From: Deltaproteobacteria bacterium UBA2385
GTDB lineage: Bacteria; Myxococcota_A; UBA796; UBA2385
Assembly: GCA_002343455.1 (NCBI GenBank)
Contig: DDSR01000452.1
Coordinates: 175 to 20,513 of the forward strand
Length of the DNA: 20,339 nucleotides
Reading direction: 5' to 3'
The translations under genes were made by a program, and so were the position numbers. Of this stretch, positions 1 to 7,360 are shown in pieces (position 1 is the stretch's first letter; every line of letters begins with the position of its first letter). The notes below the pieces were generated by a model. It saw only the letters and a program-made list of their open reading frames with translations. It searched no databases and had not been told where the DNA came from.

Positions 1-1
1 G

Positions 2-490
2 ACGCAAGCCGCCTCCTTCGCCCTCCTGGCCCTCTTCTTCGCCGCCTCGCTGCGCGCCGAGCAGGCCCGACTGGAGCTGCTCGTCGCCCAGGCCCGGACC
101 GAGCTCGCCGTCGCGCGGTGGGTCCAGCAGGTCGTCCCCGCCGAGGCCACCCTCGTCAGCCCGCTCTACCTCGTCGGGGCCGCCACCATGCGCACGGTGG
201 CCCGGGGCCTGGCCTCGCCCCTGCCCCCGGTCGCCGAGTTCCTGGTCCTGGTGAGCGAGTCCAACGACCCTGCCGAGGGGGTCAACGCCCTGCCCCCGCT
301 GCTCCTGCCCGTGGCGCCGCGGGCCCGCCTCGTCACCCCCGGGGGGACCTTCGGCCTGTACCAGGGCCGCAGCCTGGGGGCGGACGAGGGCGTCGCGCTC
401 TACTTCCTACACGAGGACGGCTCGATCCAGGTGGAGCCCCCCGCCTCCCAGCGCCGCAAGCCGCGCTCGGGCCGCGATCGCATCAAGTGA
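2..490 (+). CDS. Membrane-anchored protein of unknown function, C-terminal part
   Basis: This frame is open from the left edge of the window to a TGA at 488-490, so the true start lies outside. The visible 162 residues begin in a hydrophobic stretch (roughly the first 19 residues, rich in Ala, Leu and Phe). A helical Glu/Arg/Ala-rich segment follows, then a Pro/Val-rich part with probable beta structure, and a basic tail ending RRKPRSGRDRIK. This layout suggests a protein anchored by one membrane helix with a soluble C-terminal domain. I do not recognise a family. Its last 8 bases overlap the 3' end of the convergent secretion-ATPase gene. A link to pilus or secretion assembly is possible from that neighbour, but nothing in the sequence proves it. 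An in-frame ATG at 188 falls inside the conserved-looking reading and is unlikely to be the real start. Confidence 0.6.
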   Translation, partial: TQAASFALLALFFAASLRAEQARLELLVAQARTELAVARWVQQVVPAEATLVSPLYLVGAATMRTVARGLASPLPPVAEFLVLVSESNDPAEGVNALPPLLLPVAPRARLVTPGGTFGLYQGRSLGADEGVALYFLHEDGSIQVEPPASQRRKPRSGRDRIK

Positions 491-1667
491 CCCGCAGCAC
501 CTCGGCCAGCGTCGTCTGCCCCGTCGCCACCAGGTCGACCCCCGCGCGCCGCAGCGTCGGGAGGCCCTTGCGACCCAACACCTTCTTGATCTCCAGCGAG
601 GTCTGGGCCGTCTTGATCACCGCCCGGATCTCGTCGTCGATCGGCACCACGTCGAAGATCGCCGAGCGCCCCTTGAAGCCGGTCTTCAGGCAGCGGGCGC
701 AGCCGGTGCTGCGCAGCGTGCGCTCCAGGCCGGGCGCCGGGAAGCCCAGCTCGTCGATCAGGGCGGGGTCCGTCGTGTGCAGCTCGGCGCAGGCCGGGCA
801 GAGGGTGCGCACCAGCCGCTGCGCGACCACGCAGATCAGCGCGTTGGCGACGATGTAGGCCTCGATCCCCATGTCGACCAGCCGCAGCATCGTGTCCGCC
901 GAGCTGTTGCTGTGCAGGGTGGAGAGCACCAGGTGACCGGTCAGGCTGGCCTGCACCGCGATCCGGGCCGTCTCGACGTCGCGGATCTCGCCGACCAGGA
1001 TCACATCGGGATCCTGGCGCAGGATCGAGCGCAGCCCGGTGGCGAAGGTGAAGCCTGCCTTGGGCTCGATCTGCCCCTGGGTGATGCGGGCGACCGGCAC
1101 CTCGATCGGGTCCTCCAGGGTCACCACGTTGCGGCGATCGGCGTCCAGCTCGTTGAGCAGGGCGTACAGGGTCGAGGTCTTGCCCGAGCCGGTCGGCCCG
1201 GTGACCAGGATCAGCCCCCCGGGCCGCTGCGACATGCGGCGCAGGGTCTCGGACTGCTCGGGCGAGGTGCCCAGCTCGTCCAGCCCCAGCAGCTTGCCGC
1301 CCAGGAGCAGCCGCAGGACCGCCTTCTCGCCGGACATCGAGGGGAAGATCGAGGCCCGCACCGCCACCGCAGGCGAGCCCTCCGCCTGGAAGGTGAAGGT
1401 CCCGTCCTGGGGCGCGCGGCGCTCGGCGATGTCCATCCGCCCCAGCACCTTGATGCGGGAGATCATCGGCTGGGCGTAGGTGTCCGGCAGCGGGCGCTGC
1501 TCGACCAGCACCCCGTCGACGCGCATCCGGACGCGCAGCATGTGCTCCTTGGGCTCGATGTGGATGTCCGAGGCCCGCAGCTCCAGGCCCTTGAGGACCA
1601 GCTGGTCCAAGGCACGAACGACGTCGGGGCTGGTCTTGGCGTTGGGCAGGTCGCGCGGATCGCTCAT
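483..1667 (-). CDS. Type II secretion / type IV pilus assembly ATPase (GspE/PilB family), short form
   Basis: This is a hexameric ATPase of the kind that powers pseudopilus or pilus extension from the cytoplasmic side of the inner membrane. Motifs in the 394-residue product are: RASDIHIEP (31-39) at the start of the N2 domain, Walker A GPTGSGKT (157-164), an Asp box around LEDPIEVPV (184-192), Walker B ILVGEIRD (223-230), a His box STLHSN (249-254), and the tetracysteine zinc motif C290-x2-C293 with C323-x2-C326. The zinc motif marks GspE/PilB rather than the PilT retraction ATPases. Typical GspE/PilB proteins are about 500-570 residues. Here the N-terminal N1 (MshEN-type) domain is absent, as in ComGA-like short forms. 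No gspF/pilC, pilin or secretin gene is seen beside it. The ATG at 1667 has no convincing Shine-Dalgarno, but a TATCCT hexamer ends 6 bases before it, suggesting a leaderless message. Confidence 0.92.
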   Translation of the reverse strand: MSDPRDLPNAKTSPDVVRALDQLVLKGLELRASDIHIEPKEHMLRVRMRVDGVLVEQRPLPDTYAQPMISRIKVLGRMDIAERRAPQDGTFTFQAEGSPAVAVRASIFPSMSGEKAVLRLLLGGKLLGLDELGTSPEQSETLRRMSQRPGGLILVTGPTGSGKTSTLYALLNELDADRRNVVTLEDPIEVPVARITQGQIEPKAGFTFATGLRSILRQDPDVILVGEIRDVETARIAVQASLTGHLVLSTLHSNSSADTMLRLVDMGIEAYIVANALICVVAQRLVRTLCPACAELHTTDPALIDELGFPAPGLERTLRSTGCARCLKTGFKGRSAIFDVVPIDDEIRAVIKTAQTSLEIKKVLGRKGLPTLRRAGVDLVATGQTTLAEVLRVT

Positions 1668-1673
1668 GGGGGT

Positions 1674-1679
1674 AGGATA
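1674..1679 (-). promoter_or_regulatory. Possible -10 element (TATCCT) for a leaderless secretion-ATPase mRNA
   Basis: On the minus strand TATCCT is followed by ACCCCC and then the ATG of the ATPase gene. A -10 hexamer 6 bases from the start codon would put transcription initiation at or next to the ATG, and the gene lacks an obvious ribosome-binding site. No good -35 hexamer is visible at 16-18 bases. This is inference from spacing only. Confidence 0.35.
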
Positions 1680-1724
1680 CCGCACGAGGAGCCCCCGACG
1701 CCGGGCCCCGGGAGGAGGAGACCG

Positions 1725-2123
1725 ATGACGACACGAGCCGTCGAGCGCAGCGACGAAGAGTGGCTGGCCAAGCTTGGCGAGAACCGCTTCCGCATCCTCC
1801 GTCGAGCCGGCACCGAGCCGGCCTTCACCGGGGAGTACTGGAACACCGAGACCCCTGGCACCTACGTCTGCGCGGGCTGCGAGACGCCGCTGTTCACCAG
1901 CACGCAGAAGTTCCACTCCGGCTGCGGCTGGCCCTCCTTCTTCGACGAGCTCCCCGGCGGCGTGGTCGAGACCCGCACCGACCGCAGCTACGGCATGGTG
2001 CGGGTGGAGATCGTCTGCAAGGCCTGCGGCGGGCACCTGGGCCATGTCTTCGAGGACGGGCCGGCCCCGACGGGCCTGCGTTATTGCGTCAACAGCGCGA
2101 GCGTGGTGCTGAAGCCGACCTGA
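1725..2123 (+). CDS. msrB: Peptide-methionine (R)-S-oxide reductase MsrB
   Basis: The enzyme reduces the R epimer of methionine sulfoxide in proteins using thioredoxin, repairing oxidative damage in the cytoplasm. The 132-residue product is a complete single MsrB domain of normal length. Visible motifs are zinc-binding CAGC (C49, C52) and CKAC (C98, C101), SGCGWPSF with the resolving cysteine C67, GHLGHVF, and RYCVNSASV with the catalytic cysteine C121. The 54-residue distance between C67 and C121 matches thioredoxin-recycled MsrB proteins. The ATG at 1725 is preceded by a strong GGAGGAGGAG (1711-1720) with 4 bases of spacing, which decides the start. The gene is divergent from the secretion ATPase (57 bp between start codons) and lies 41 bp ahead of the cyclic-nucleotide-binding-fold gene, so the two plus-strand genes may be co-transcribed. 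There is no MsrA fusion. Confidence 0.96.
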   Translation: MTTRAVERSDEEWLAKLGENRFRILRRAGTEPAFTGEYWNTETPGTYVCAGCETPLFTSTQKFHSGCGWPSFFDELPGGVVETRTDRSYGMVRVEIVCKACGGHLGHVFEDGPAPTGLRYCVNSASVVLKPT

Positions 2124-2164
2124 GCTCCGGGGCTCGGCGGCCACCCCTCCCGATTGGAGACCCC

Positions 2165-2890
2165 ATGGCCCAGCCCCTCGTCACCCTCACCCCGCGCGAG
2201 AAGCGCGCCCTCCTCAGCCGGATCGAGCTGCTCGCCGGTGGTAGCGACGAGGCCCTCGACACGCTGGCCACCGCCGCCGAGCTGCACGAGGTCGGGGGCG
2301 GCGAGGTCGTCGTGCGCCAGGGGACCGAGGCCGACGCCATGTATGTGCTGGTCCACGGCGTCGCCGAGGTGCGCCTGGACGGCCCCAACGCCGACGAGGG
2401 GACGGTCCTGGGGGTGCTCGAGACCGGGGCGCTCTTCGGCGAGCTGGCCATGCTCACCGACGAGCTGCGGACCGCCACCGTCCGCGCCATCGAGCCCCTG
2501 ATCATCCTCGCCATCCCCAGGCGCTCGCTGCTCGAGGTCCTCCAGCACCACCCCGACCTCGCGCAGGAGGTCTGGACCACGGTGGCCCGGCGCCGACTGG
2601 AGTCCCTGCTCGCCGCCAGCCACCGCTTCGCCGCCCAGCCCGACCTCGCCCGGCGCCTGCTCGCCCTCGCCATCCGCCCGGCCTTCGTCCCGGCGCACAC
2701 CGGCCTCAGCGTCCAGGCCACCGGCAGCCTCTTCATCGTCGCCGGCCAGGTCGAGCTGCAGGGCGAGGCTGGCTGGCAGACCGTCCGCGGCCCCTCCATC
2801 CTCCCCGCCCTTGGGCCGGTCCGCTGCGAAGCCCGCACCGACGCCGTCATCGCCACGGGGCCCCCGGTGGGCGGCCTCTCCCCCGGCTGA
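2165..2890 (+). CDS. Cyclic-nucleotide-binding-domain protein without a DNA-binding domain
   Basis: The 241-residue product has one clear CNB (cupin-like beta-roll) domain at about residues 20-130. Its phosphate-binding cassette is FGELAML (91-97) followed by LRTATV (101-106), keeping the conserved Glu93 and Arg102 that contact cyclic nucleotides in CRP/PKA-type domains. An alpha-helical segment (about 130-175) follows. The remainder (about 178-235) looks like a second, shortened beta-roll with no binding cassette. No helix-turn-helix of the CRP/FNR type is visible, so this is not an obvious transcription factor. It more likely acts as a sensor or scaffold by protein contact; ligand and partner are unknown. 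The start is the ATG after GGAG (2156-2159) with 5 bases of spacing. It follows msrB at 41 bp. Its 3' end lies 3 bp from the convergent lipoprotein gene. Confidence 0.85.
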   Translation: MAQPLVTLTPREKRALLSRIELLAGGSDEALDTLATAAELHEVGGGEVVVRQGTEADAMYVLVHGVAEVRLDGPNADEGTVLGVLETGALFGELAMLTDELRTATVRAIEPLIILAIPRRSLLEVLQHHPDLAQEVWTTVARRRLESLLAASHRFAAQPDLARRLLALAIRPAFVPAHTGLSVQATGSLFIVAGQVELQGEAGWQTVRGPSILPALGPVRCEARTDAVIATGPPVGGLSPG

Positions 2891-2893
2891 GCC

Positions 2894-3334
2894 TCAGCCG
2901 CGCTGCAGGCTCCCCGCGCAGTCCCCTTCGTCGAACTCCAGCAGGTCGGCGCCGTCCCAGGACACTGCCCAGTCCAGGGCGTCGCCCCCGTCGCAGCCCT
3001 CGTCGGCCGGCTCGCCATCCACCCAGGTCGCGCAGCTCACCGCCTCGCCGCTGAGGCTCGCCTCCTGGGCCCCCGACTCTGCTGTCAGCCGCAGCTCCAG
3101 GCGGTCGAAGTCCAGCTCCTCCCGGTAGGCCCGGTCGGCCCCCTGGATGCGGAAGACCCCCTCGAAGTCGACCTCGGCGGGACCGGCGTAGACCGTGGGC
3201 TCCTCCTTCCGCAGGTCCATCACCACCGAGATCTCGCCGGAGGAGTCGCCGTCCCCGCAGTCGATGAGCCCAGTCCAGGAGCCGGCCGGGGCGCCGCAGC
3301 CGAGCAGCAGGCCGGAGAGGAGGAGGAGGGACAT
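2894..3334 (-). CDS. Small predicted lipoprotein of unknown function
   Basis: The 146-residue product starts MSLLLLSGLLLGC, a compact signal sequence with a lipobox (LLGC) and the lipidated cysteine at residue 13. The mature part is acidic and Trp/Asp/Gly-rich, with four further cysteines (for example IDCGDG near residue 26 and EGCDGG near 117) that could form disulfides, and probable beta strands. I recognise no family. The frame is open further upstream to an ATG at 3403, but that start would place the signal peptide internally and would overlap the start of the divergent peptidase gene, so 3334 is preferred. The signal sequence has no Lys/Arg before the hydrophobic run, which is unusual. 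The gene is divergent from the M3 peptidase, with 61 bp between start codons, and convergent with the cyclic-nucleotide-binding-fold gene. Confidence 0.75.
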   Translation of the reverse strand: MSLLLLSGLLLGCGAPAGSWTGLIDCGDGDSSGEISVVMDLRKEEPTVYAGPAEVDFEGVFRIQGADRAYREELDFDRLELRLTAESGAQEASLSGEAVSCATWVDGEPADEGCDGGDALDWAVSWDGADLLEFDEGDCAGSLQRG

Positions 3335-3395
3335 CGGAGCACCTGTGCAGGCCGGAGCCTGCGGGTCGGGGTAGGCGATGGAGAGGAGGGCGGAG

Positions 3396-5075
3396 ATGGT
3401 CATTCACTTCGACGAGCTGAGCCCCGCAGAGCCGGATGTCGAGGAGTGGGAGGCCCGGGTCGAGGGCTGGGTGGAGCGCATCCGCCAAGCAGAGGGGGCA
3501 GAGACGCTAATCGAGTCGGTGCGCGAGTGGGACCTCGCCGCGCGCGAGCTGAGCACCTGGGCGGCCTGGGCCCTGATCCGCTACTGCCAGGACACCACCG
3601 ACGCCCAGGCTTCCGCGCGCAACGCCCGGCTGGACGCGCTCGGTCCGCCGCTCCAGGCCCTCGATCTGCGGGTCAAGCGCGCGGTGCTGGACAGCCCCCA
3701 CCTGCCGGCCGCCACCGCCGTCCTGGGGGCGCAGGCGGTGGCGCTCTGGACGCTGGACTGCCAGACCCAGGACGAGTCCCTGGTCCAGGCCCAGGTGCGC
3801 GAGGCCACCCTCGCCAGCGAGTACAGCCGCCTCGTCGGCAGCGCCCGGGTCGAGTTCCAGGGTCAGACCCTGGGACTGCCCCAGCTGATGGCCTGGCTCG
3901 AGCACGCCGACCGCGAGACCCGGCACCAGGCGGCCCAGGCGCTCTGGGGCTGGTACGACTCCAACGCCCCGGCCATCGGCGACATCTACTGTCAGCTCGT
4001 CGCGCTGCGTCACGGCATGGCCCGCTCCCTGGGAGAGCCCGACTTCGTCGAGCACGGCTATCGCCTGATGCGACGCCGGGGCTTCGGACCCGACCAGATC
4101 GCCGCCTTCCGGGACGAGCTCCGGACCCACGTCGTCCCGGTCGTGCGATCGCTGCGCCGGGCGCAATCCCAGCGGCTGGGCCTGCCCTCGCTGAAGGCCT
4201 GGGATCTGCGCGTCCTGGACCTGCTGGGCAACCCTCGCCCCGACCCCAGCCCTGCGGTTCAGCTCGACCAGGCCGTGCGCCTCTTCCAGCGCCTGGGCCT
4301 GGACGAATTCTTCCAGACCGTCCGCCGCAGCGGGGTGATGGATCTCGAAGCGCGAGCCGGCAAGCGCCCCGGCGGCTTCTGTCACTTCCTCCCCCAGGTT
4401 GGCCTGCCCTTTGTCTTCGCCAACATGAACGGAACCAGCCACGACACCAAGGTCTTCACCCACGAGCTCGGCCACGCCCTGCAGGTCTGGTCGAGCCGCC
4501 ACGCTCCGCTGATGGACCTCATCTGGCCGACCTACGACGCTGCCGAGGTCCACTCCATGGGCCTGGAGCTGCTCTCCTGGCCTCATATGGACCTCTTCTA
4601 CGGCGCGCAGGCCGATCGGTACCGTCGGGACCACCTCAGCTCGGCCATCACCGCCCTGCCTTGGATGGCCGCGCTGGACGAGTTTCAGCATCGGGTCTAC
4701 CGCCAGCCGGACGCTGACCATGACGCCCTGTGGAAGGAGATCGAGGCCAGCTGGGAGCCCGATCTGGACTGGGGGGATCTGCCGCACGGTCCGCAGGGAC
4801 GACGCTGGCAGGCCGTCCCCCATCTGTTCAGCACACCCTTCTACATGATCGACTACGCCCTCGCCCAGACCTGCGCGCTGCAGCTCTGGAGCCTCGCCCG
4901 GCGGGACCCCGAACAGGCGATGGAGCGCTACCTCGCCCTCTGCCGCATCGGGGGAGAGGCCCCCTTCCTGGAGCTGATGGCCGGCGCCGGGCTGCGCTCG
5001 CCCTTCGAGCCGGGCCTGCTCGCCGAGCTGATGTCCGAGGTGCGCGAGGCCCTCGACGCGCTGGAGGCCTTGTGA
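3396..5075 (+). CDS. M3-family metallopeptidase (oligoendopeptidase F-like)
   Basis: This is a zinc endopeptidase that cuts oligopeptides, usually in the cytoplasm. The 559-residue product has the catalytic zinc motif HELGH at 356-360. About 24 residues further on comes AEVHSMGLE, whose Glu384 corresponds to the third zinc ligand in the ExxS segment of M3 peptidases. The all-helical N-terminal two thirds, the length of about 560 residues, and the C-terminal FYMIDYALAQTCALQLW segment fit the PF01432/oligoendopeptidase F group. No signal peptide is visible. Two in-frame ATG codons are close together (3378 and 3396). The second has AGGAGGG (3384-3390) at 5 bases and is chosen. The stop codon overlaps the GTG of the uridylyltransferase gene (GTGA at 5072-5075), so translation of the two genes is probably coupled, although their functions are not obviously linked. 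Confidence 0.9.
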   Translation: MVIHFDELSPAEPDVEEWEARVEGWVERIRQAEGAETLIESVREWDLAARELSTWAAWALIRYCQDTTDAQASARNARLDALGPPLQALDLRVKRAVLDSPHLPAATAVLGAQAVALWTLDCQTQDESLVQAQVREATLASEYSRLVGSARVEFQGQTLGLPQLMAWLEHADRETRHQAAQALWGWYDSNAPAIGDIYCQLVALRHGMARSLGEPDFVEHGYRLMRRRGFGPDQIAAFRDELRTHVVPVVRSLRRAQSQRLGLPSLKAWDLRVLDLLGNPRPDPSPAVQLDQAVRLFQRLGLDEFFQTVRRSGVMDLEARAGKRPGGFCHFLPQVGLPFVFANMNGTSHDTKVFTHELGHALQVWSSRHAPLMDLIWPTYDAAEVHSMGLELLSWPHMDLFYGAQADRYRRDHLSSAITALPWMAALDEFQHRVYRQPDADHDALWKEIEASWEPDLDWGDLPHGPQGRRWQAVPHLFSTPFYMIDYALAQTCALQLWSLARRDPEQAMERYLALCRIGGEAPFLELMAGAGLRSPFEPGLLAELMSEVREALDALEAL

Positions 5076-6406
5076 TCGCCGAGATCGCCGCCCTCATGAG
5101 GTCCGAGGGGCTGTCCGAGATCACCATCGCCGCCTTCTCGCGCCAGGTGCAGCGGGTGGCCGCGGGCGAGACCGGGACCATCGGGGAAGCGCAGATCGAG
5201 CCGATCGCCGAGCTCCCGGACGCCGATCGGCTCACCGAGCAGCACCGCCAGCGGGGGGTGCGGGCCCTCTCCCAGGCCGTCTTCATCAAGCTCAACGGCG
5301 GCCTGGGCACCAGCATGGGCATGGACCGGGCCAAGTCGCTGCTGCCGATCAAGCAGGGCTTCAGCTTCCTCGACCTCGCCGCCTTGCAGGCGAAGGCCGC
5401 GGGCGTGCCCCTGGTCCTGATGAACAGCTTCGCCACCCGCGACGCCTCCCTGGCGGCGCTGCGGGCCTTGCAGCCCGGTCCCTCCGCGCTCCCGCTCGAC
5501 TTCCTCCAGGGCAAGGTCCCCAAGCTCGCCCGCGACAGCCTCCTCCCCGTACAGTGGCGCGATCCCTCCTTGAGCTGGTGTCCCCCCGGCCATGGCGAGA
5601 TCTACCCGGCTCTGTTCAGCTCCGGCACGCTGGACGCGCTGCTCGAAGCGGGCCACCGCTACGCCTTCGTCTCAAACTCCGACAACGCCGGGGCCGTCAT
5701 CGACCCGGCCATCCTGGGCTACTTCGCCGCCGAGCAGCTCCCGTTCCTGATGGAGGTCTGCGATCGAACCGTCCTGGACCGCAAGGGCGGTCACCTCGCC
5801 CGGCAGGGGGACCGTCTCCTGCTGCGCGAGGCCGCCCAGTGCTCGCCTCAGGACCAGGACAGCTTCCAGGACATCACCCGACACCGCTTCTTCAACACCA
5901 ACAACATCTGGCTGGATCTGCAGGCCGTTCGCCAGCACCTCGTCGAGAACGGTGGTTTCGTCGACCTGCCCCTGATCCGCAACGCCAAGACCGTCGATCC
6001 CCGCGACCCCGGCAGCCCCCCAGTCTACCAGCTCGAGACCGCCATGGGCGCCGCCATCTCGGTCTTCCCGGGCGCCGCCGCCATCCGGGTTCCCCGCGGC
6101 AGGTTCCTGCCCGTCAAGACGTTGGCCGACCTCGTCCGCACCCGCTCCGACCTGACCGAGCTGCGGCCGGACCACCGGCTTGTCCCGGTGCCCGACATCG
6201 CACCGGTCCAGGTCGAGCTCGATCCCGAGTTCTTCCGGCATGTCGACGACGTCGACCAGCGGTTCTGCGGCGAGGCGCCCTCCCTGCGAGACTGTACCCG
6301 CCTCGTCGTCCGAGGCGATGTGCGCTTTGGCCGCGGGGTGGTCTGTCGGGGCGATGTCCTCGTCCAGGGGCCACGGGTCGTGCCGGACGGCGCCGTCCTG
6401 GGGTGA
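5072..6406 (+). CDS. UTP--glucose-1-phosphate uridylyltransferase, eukaryotic (UDPGP) type
   Basis: The enzyme makes UDP-glucose from UTP and glucose-1-phosphate, feeding glycan, polysaccharide or trehalose synthesis. The 444-residue product carries the signature of the eukaryotic UGP2/UDPGP family (PF01704), not of bacterial GalU: KLNGGLGTSMGM at 73-84 with the catalytic-site lysine of RAKSLLPIK just after it, then FVSNSDNAGA in the nucleotide-sugar site, and FFNTNNIWLDL. The C-terminus (RLVVRGDVRFGRGVVCRGDV) has the hexapeptide-like rhythm of the short left-handed beta-helix found in this family. I choose the GTG at 5072 because GGAGG (5063-5067) sits 4 bases upstream and the GTGA overlap with the peptidase stop is a typical coupled junction. 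An ATG at 5096 would remove the first helix. It is convergent with the M48 protease gene, 9 bp away. Confidence 0.93.
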   Translation: MIAEIAALMRSEGLSEITIAAFSRQVQRVAAGETGTIGEAQIEPIAELPDADRLTEQHRQRGVRALSQAVFIKLNGGLGTSMGMDRAKSLLPIKQGFSFLDLAALQAKAAGVPLVLMNSFATRDASLAALRALQPGPSALPLDFLQGKVPKLARDSLLPVQWRDPSLSWCPPGHGEIYPALFSSGTLDALLEAGHRYAFVSNSDNAGAVIDPAILGYFAAEQLPFLMEVCDRTVLDRKGGHLARQGDRLLLREAAQCSPQDQDSFQDITRHRFFNTNNIWLDLQAVRQHLVENGGFVDLPLIRNAKTVDPRDPGSPPVYQLETAMGAAISVFPGAAAIRVPRGRFLPVKTLADLVRTRSDLTELRPDHRLVPVPDIAPVQVELDPEFFRHVDDVDQRFCGEAPSLRDCTRLVVRGDVRFGRGVVCRGDVLVQGPRVVPDGAVLG

Positions 6407-6415
6407 TCGGGGGGC

Positions 6416-7351
6416 CTACCCCTGGTCCCCCTCGTCCTTGCGCTGGAACAACCGCGCCACCTTGCTGGTCCGCAGCCCCTCCGCGTAGCCCTGGGCGCTC
6501 TCCTTCCAGGCGTCCCAGGCGCTCGACTCGGGATCGTCCTGGCGCCGGGGGTAGTCCCCGTCCAGCACCCGCTGGTAGGCCCCCGACTCGATCCAGGCGT
6601 CCAGCTCCTTGATGCGCTGCACCGGGAAGGGATGCCGCCGACCCAGCAGCGTCAGCGTCTTGATCACCGCGTCCAAGGCGCCGCCCTCCTCCTCGTACCG
6701 CCGCGCCTGCGCCTGGAAGGACGCCACGCTGGCGCCCTCGCCGACCCCGCCGGCCAAACGCAGCAGGCTCTCGCGCACCGCGTCGGGATCCTGGGTGGCC
6801 AGCAGGGCTGCCCGGTCGGCCGACAGCTCGCTCTTGCGGTCCCACTCCAGGAGCGCGGCCAGCACGGCGAACAGGGGAATACCGGCCAGCGGCACCACGC
6901 CGGCGTAGCGCCCGGCGTCCAGGGCGAGGCGGAGCATGGTCTTGTAGAGCACATGCTGGGAGAGGATGTGGCCCAGCTCGTGGCCGAGCACGACCCGCAC
7001 CTGGGCGGGAGAGAGCAGCTGGATGGTGCCGCTGTTGAGCACGATGAACGGATCGTCCATCCCGACCGCCCCGGCGTTGACCACCGGGTTCTGCGAGACG
7101 TACAGCGGGTAGCGCCGCGGCGCGTCCAGGGACTCCAGCACCTCTGCGTACAGGGCGTCGATCTGCGGGTACTGTTCGGGCCCGACCTCGACGGCGCTGC
7201 CCAGGGTGATCAGGCGGATGCTGCGCTCGCTGATCAGCCCGAAGAGCTTGCGCAGCACCAGGTCGAAGCCGGGCACCCGCCGCAGGGCCTGGAGGGCCGC
7301 GCGGTCGGAGGGGTGCTCCCAGCTGCGAGAGGAGATGTCGTGAAGGCGCAC
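6416..7351 (-). CDS. M48-family metalloprotease
   Basis: This is a zinc metalloprotease of the HtpX/Ste24/Oma1 superfamily. The 311-residue product has HELGH at 124-128, and the third ligand lies in SELSADRAAL, with Glu175 placed as in M48 enzymes (ExxxD). The preceding YVSQNPVVNAGAVG and PFIVLNSG segments are the usual substrate-edge strands. A hydrophobic stretch (about 146-168) between the two zinc motifs could insert in the membrane. The N-terminal transmembrane helices of HtpX are absent, so it is probably cytoplasmic or peripheral. The start is a GTG at 7351, with AGGAG 6 bases upstream. That ribosome-binding site overlaps the TAG stop of the lipid-kinase gene (7361-7363), indicating coupled translation. 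It is the last gene of a three-gene minus-strand unit. Confidence 0.92.
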   Translation of the reverse strand: MRLHDISSRSWEHPSDRAALQALRRVPGFDLVLRKLFGLISERSIRLITLGSAVEVGPEQYPQIDALYAEVLESLDAPRRYPLYVSQNPVVNAGAVGMDDPFIVLNSGTIQLLSPAQVRVVLGHELGHILSQHVLYKTMLRLALDAGRYAGVVPLAGIPLFAVLAALLEWDRKSELSADRAALLATQDPDAVRESLLRLAGGVGEGASVASFQAQARRYEEEGGALDAVIKTLTLLGRRHPFPVQRIKELDAWIESGAYQRVLDGDYPRRQDDPESSAWDAWKESAQGYAEGLRTSKVARLFQRKDEGDQG

Positions 7352-7360
7352 TGTCTACTC

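Noticed and set aside
118..858. Plus-strand frame crossing the partial gene and the ATPase 3' end
   Set aside because: Arg/Pro/Gly-rich translation in the wrong phase relative to the well-supported genes on both strands.
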